Assembly (NCBI GenBank): GCA_041744735.1
Contig: JBGTKH010000320.1
Location: forward strand, 1 to 15,454
Origin: JBGTKH01 sp041744735
GTDB taxonomy: Bacteria; Planctomycetota; Planctomycetia; Pirellulales; Pirellulaceae
Reading direction: 5' to 3'
DNA: 15,454 bases
Shown: positions 15,161 through 15,454 of the stretch, one piece after another
Layout: every line of letters starts with the position of its first letter
Numbering within the stretch: position 1 is the stretch's first letter
The notes under the pieces: generated by a model
What the model was told of the DNA's origin: nothing
Database searches by the model: none
What the model saw: the letters and a program-made list of their open reading frames with translations, nothing else
Program-made: the position numbers and the translations under genes

Positions 15161-15427
15161 TTACGGATCAGGGTCGCGGCCCGTTGGGCCTTGTCTGAAT
15201 TCGGGCGTTGCCCGTTCCCCCAGGGCGTTGCCCTGGGCTATCGGGTGCGACGCCGTTGGCGTCGAGGCGGCCGCGCCGCGGACGTCGATCTTGCCCGTCA
15301 CCGCCGCCGAGATCAACGCCGTGCGATATTCGCGAAGTCGCTCGATGGCGAGGGTGACTTTGGCGATTAAGGCATCCAACTTGGCCGTACCGGTTTCCAC
15401 ATAGTTCACGATCTCGGTTTGCTCATT
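15161..15427 (-). pseudogene. hsdS: Type I restriction specificity subunit (HsdS), C-terminal remnant
   Basis: The frame reads NEQTEIVNYVETGTAKLDAL, then IAKVTLAIERLREYRTALISAAVTGKIDVRG. This is the classic final coiled-coil conserved region of HsdS, the DNA-recognition subunit of type I systems. Two oddities suggest a broken gene. First, a TGA at 15428-15430 interrupts the frame just before NEQ. Shifting one base at the AAA run there gives APRMNEQTEIV, close to the usual LPPLNEQ, so a one-base frameshift is plausible. Second, the normal C-terminus near GKIDVRG runs on for about 30 residues through REP unit C (SHPIAQGNALGERA), so the natural stop has been lost. The gene reads toward hsdR and would continue past the right edge. 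A valine codon at 15409 gives a possible short ORF but no functional subunit. Confidence 0.65.
15178..15237 (-). repeat. REP-like hairpin unit C, inverted relative to B
   Basis: Stems GGCCC-GTT-GGGCC (15178-15190), GGGC-GTT-GCCC (15203-15213) and CCCAGGGC-GTT-GCCCTGGG (15219-15237) are followed by CTATCGGG. GTT loops in place of AAC show it is the reverse orientation of units A and B. B and C therefore form an inverted pair like a BIME. Unit C overlaps the 3' end of the hsdS remnant and supplies its altered C-terminus. Confidence 0.8.
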
Positions 15428-15454
15428 TCATCCGAGGCGCGGCCAGGCCGGCTG

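Noticed and set aside
14581..15198. 205-residue plus-strand ORF
   Set aside because: It is antisense to the transposase and runs through REP unit B, so it is not a credible gene.
1..15454. tRNA, rRNA or riboswitch genes
   Set aside because: No cloverleaf, conserved rRNA segment or recognisable riboswitch core was found in the spacers read on both strands.

Overview
The window is GC-rich bacterial chromosome with long open reading frames on both strands. I infer a planctomycete (Pirellulales-like) host. The grounds are the CPBP-type membrane protease, the secreted repeat protein ending in a Hint domain, the IS200-like REP-associated transposase, and hairpin repeats of kinds I associate with that phylum. 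This is inference from style; no marker gene is present.

Left part (1-4360, all minus strand): a secreted nucleoside hydrolase with a C-terminal beta-rich extension (cut by the left edge) lies just downstream of a CPBP-family membrane protease. After a 314-base intergenic stretch with two hairpin repeats comes a 602-residue exported protein with helical repeats and a C-terminal Hint/intein-like domain. Its upstream region (4361-4820) holds two further foldback elements, one of them a 124-bp MITE-like palindrome.

Middle (4821-7047, minus strand): a tightly packed four-gene run. It has two unrecognised small proteins, a broken third gene whose start overlaps the preceding stop (ATGA), and a GNAT acetyltransferase. 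A 246-base divergent spacer separates it from a plus-strand pair (7294-10420). That pair is a RadA/KaiC-like RecA-fold ATPase with a Met/Gln/Gly-rich N-terminus and an ATP-dependent DNA ligase. Between the two is a heptanucleotide tandem repeat. Together they look like a DNA repair or recombination unit.

Right part (10445-15454, minus strand): a type I restriction-modification locus disturbed by REP elements. Transcription would run from the right edge leftward. It passes an hsdS C-terminal remnant, a RAYT (REP-associated tyrosine transposase) gene bracketed by REP hairpins, a small protein of unknown function, and an HsdR. The HsdR carries an extra N-terminal domain (DUF6575-like from memory) of about 150 residues. 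hsdM and the rest of hsdS must lie beyond the right edge if present. The most interesting candidates are the small protein plus HsdR-fused domain (a possible accessory or control module of a restriction system), the Hint-domain protein, the ATPase-ligase pair, and the REP/RAYT invasion of the hsd locus.
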